Origin: Sphingobacterium sp.
GTDB taxonomy: Bacteria > Bacteroidota > Bacteroidia > Sphingobacteriales > Sphingobacteriaceae
DNA length: 64,000 nucleotides
NCBI GenBank assembly: GCA_031277685.1
Contig: JAITLV010000280.1
Span: forward strand, 1 to 64,000
Direction of reading: 5' to 3'
Each line of letters starts with the position of its first letter. Position 1 is the first letter of the stretch. The notes under the pieces are model-generated. The model did no database searches. It was given only the letters and a program-made list of their open reading frames with translations, and was not told the origin of the DNA. Below, one piece after another: positions 62,245 to 64,000 of the stretch. The position numbers and the translations under genes are program-made.

Positions 62245-62844
62245 CTAAGATTTTTTATCTTTCTTGTTTGCTATATCTTTCTTTTTTGCTTTCTCCAAAA
62301 GTACAGGTGTTACTACCTCAATCATTTCATAAATAGCTTCCCTATGACTTTCTTTATTTTCATCAATCCATATTCTGAATGTTCTAGTATTTTTTGTTAG
62401 TCCTGCTAATAAGCCCTTATTCCAGTCTATTGATTTTTCAAGATTAAGTGGGTGAGGGAGTTGAGAAAGGATATCCGAGTTGGTAAATTGGTGTCCTTTT
62501 TTATATTCTTTAAGCGCGAAAATTACATTGCTAGCCTTGTTTTTAGTTCCATGAGAACCTACTTTGTTGCCTGTATTTGATTTATTTTCAAGCAGGGTCT
62601 TGGTGGTGATGGGAAGGTCTTCAAAAGAGGGAAATGTCGTCTCTTCTTTTTTGAAAGTGCAATATTCTATACCATATACGGTTAGAGGATACGCTTCTGC
62701 AATCTCCAATGTTATAATACGATCCTTTGATTCAACGCCTTTATATTTAATATTTTGAGCCTTTAATAATAAATCAACATCATCTTCAGAAAGCCCAAAC
62801 TTAAGCCTGAAACTTTTGCACTTTTTCCTAAATTCTCTCTCCAT
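62245..62844 (-). CDS. Hypothetical protein, possible degenerate XRE domain
   Basis: A 199-residue protein whose N-terminus (FRLKFGLSEDDVDLLLKAQN then IKYKGVESKDRIITLEIAEA) has the spacing of an XRE helix-turn-helix but without clear sequence. The rest is Lys-rich (LEKAKKKDIANKKDKKS). It lies 53 bp upstream of the nuclease-XRE gene in the same direction, so it is a likely partner or regulator. Confidence 0.5.
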   Translation of the reverse strand: MEREFRKKCKSFRLKFGLSEDDVDLLLKAQNIKYKGVESKDRIITLEIAEAYPLTVYGIEYCTFKKEETTFPSFEDLPITTKTLLENKSNTGNKVGSHGTKNKASNVIFALKEYKKGHQFTNSDILSQLPHPLNLEKSIDWNKGLLAGLTKNTRTFRIWIDENKESHREAIYEMIEVVTPVLLEKAKKKDIANKKDKKS

Positions 62845-63756
62845 ATCTTTATTTCATTTAGAAAGTTTAAATATTTTGTATTTCTAATTATTTGTTTTTA
62901 TATTTGTTATGGCAATAGCGATATAGAGTAGGGGGCTGAATCCCTACTATACGATGTTTTCTCGCCCACATTCCGCCAGAATAAACTCGCGAGTGAAACC
63001 TTGAGTTCGCCTATTAACTGGATTTCTATGTATATTCGCATAATTAAGTCCAGTAGGGCGTCCTCTTGATAAACTTGAGAGTACCTAGGTTTTTTATCTA
63101 GGCGGCCTGGCGGCCGAAAGTGGTCAAGCTAAAAGAGGTTCGCTTTACTGGCATTTTTTGCCATAAAGTTTTTTTTGCTTCGTGAGGTGGCATCGTTTTT
63201 AATAATTATAGATTATGATAAAACGAAATGCGAACACAGACCAAAGCCATCGTGCTTACCTCAAAGAGGTGAGTCATCGGTTTTTACGAAAAAATCTGAA
63301 AAAGAACGTCATACGTTCTCCAGAATGATTTATTACAATCATTAAAACCAAAGCAGGGGTAATAGCAGTAAAATGCTACTAATAAAATGTACCGATACGG
63401 TACAAATTAGGAAGCCCCCGTCAAGGTTTCCCGATCTGTAATAAACCAATCCCTTGTTTGGTTAAATAAAGGTAAAAAATACTCTTGCGAGCGTAGATAA
63501 CTTAAAGATAAGATTTACTTTTTAAATCGTCAAATAATAATTGGAATTTTTGTATATAATATCTATACTAATCAGGTCGGGTTTTTATTCTTTCCGATAG
63601 GAAGCGCCATAATATCCCCTGATAGATAACGTGTAACCAATTACTGGGCGCTTTTCGGTTCGTTTAATTATTTAATGTTAGACCTGTAGAGCTTTTTATC
63701 AAGCGACTACAATGACACCCTATTGAATTGCGGTTTTTCGCAAAAAGGGGAGAGCT
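62845..63756. other. Structured, mostly non-coding region
   Basis: About 900 bp without a convincing gene. It holds several small stem-loops: CCTAG-n9-CTAGG near 63091, GGCA-n5-TGCC near 63159, TGTACCG-n3-CGGTACA at 63388-63404, AACCAA-n8-TTGGTT near 63446, and AAGCGCC/GGCGCTT at 63602-63653. A 37-codon ORF at 63215-63328 (MIKRNANTDQSHRAYLKEVS) is possible. The layout resembles a regulatory or mobile-element boundary, but no known RNA family was recognised. Confidence 0.45.
63388..63404. repeat. Perfect 7-bp inverted repeat TGTACCG-ATA-CGGTACA
   Basis: The two arms are exact complements with a 3-bp centre, like a dimeric repressor operator. It lies about 370 bp upstream of the next reading frame. 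Confidence 0.55.
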
Positions 63757-63816
63757 ATGTCCAATTTAAAGTTTAGGACAGAAACTCGCGTCATAAGAGA
63801 TGAACCTCTAAAATGA
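63757..63816 (+). CDS. 19-residue ORF coupled to the next gene
   Basis: MSNLKFRTETRVIRDEPLK ends in TGA at 63814-63816, overlapping the ATG of the next gene at 63813 as ATGA. A purine-rich AAAAAGGGGAGAG precedes the start. The length and overlap suggest a leader peptide or a small protein translated together with the following gene. Confidence 0.5.
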   Translation: MSNLKFRTETRVIRDEPLK

Positions 63817-64000
63817 ACCAAAAATATTCAAATGTGCTGTCTCTAGAACTAGCACTCTATGAAATCCATAATCCAGAATATGATCCAATTAAAAAGATTA
63901 CTGACTTTTGGGAAAAGTATAATCTGATTGATATCCAAAATACTTTACAATTACTGCTGAAAAACCATACTGACTCCAATTACATGGACGAACTGTATGT
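63813..64000 (+). CDS. Partial hypothetical protein
   Basis: The frame runs off the window edge after 62 codons (MNQKYSNVLSLELALYEIHN then PEYDPIKKITDFWEKYNLID). It is acidic and helical. Its ATG overlaps the stop of the 19-codon ORF. The family is not identifiable from this fragment. Confidence 0.45.
   Translation, partial: MNQKYSNVLSLELALYEIHNPEYDPIKKITDFWEKYNLIDIQNTLQLLLKNHTDSNYMDELY

Noticed and set aside
1..64000. tRNA, rRNA, CRISPR array or insertion sequence
   Set aside because: No cloverleaf arms, spaced repeats, or transposase with terminal repeats were found by eye; the Rpn protein is not an insertion sequence.

Overview
The window looks like a chromosomal segment of a Bacteroidota bacterium, most likely a Sphingobacterium or close relative. 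It is AT-rich, its promoters fit the Bacteroidota -7 box TAnnTTTG, many exported proteins end their signal peptide in AQ or GQ, and the RHS proteins are of the Bacteroidota type. No rRNA, tRNA, CRISPR array or intact insertion sequence was seen.

Region 1 (1-15.3 kb) is ordinary chromosome: the end of pgl, a macrodomain protein, an Rpn-type nuclease, the deglycase hchA, a truncated ECF sigma factor after a secreted hydrolase, and a long minus-strand run of small redox and stress genes (flavin reductase, ABM monooxygenase, CMD/AhpD-like, DoxX, RidA, Old Yellow Enzyme) with an AraC and a Crp/Fnr regulator. A decayed LysE exporter sits beside doxX.

Region 2 (15.5-41.1 kb) is an RHS polymorphic-toxin island. 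Two loci each have a partner gene (RHS-A) followed by a core gene (RHS-B) with a variable C-terminal toxin and an immunity gene. In locus 1 RHS-A is broken by a deletion plus frameshift. Downstream of locus 1 lies a row of displaced toxin tails, each followed by an intact or decayed immunity gene; locus 2 carries a shorter, decayed row. A roughly 150-300 bp module (small inverted repeat, TACTTTTG promoter box, conserved start MANQFL) occurs three times and a fourth time as its 5' end only. It marks the start of each locus and joins different 3' sequences.

Region 3 (41.6-62.8 kb) is a defence-type island. It holds a secreted caspase-like protease with a coupled exported partner; a Ser hydrolase; a GHKL ATPase (MORC/MutL type) - Z1 helicase - PD-(D/E)XK operon ending in a truncated AlbA_2 gene; an operon of two different C5 cytosine methyltransferases, a wHTH-DUF262 protein, a DUF3696-type ATPase and an unknown protein; two paralogous membrane proteins; a NUDIX - unknown - HNH - HIT operon; and a nuclease-XRE fusion with an upstream partner. 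The two methyltransferase-linked and ATPase-linked operons lie head to tail and could be one compound restriction-like system.

Region 4 (62.9-64 kb) is a structured, largely non-coding stretch with several inverted repeats, then a 19-codon ORF overlapping by ATGA the start of a gene that leaves the window.
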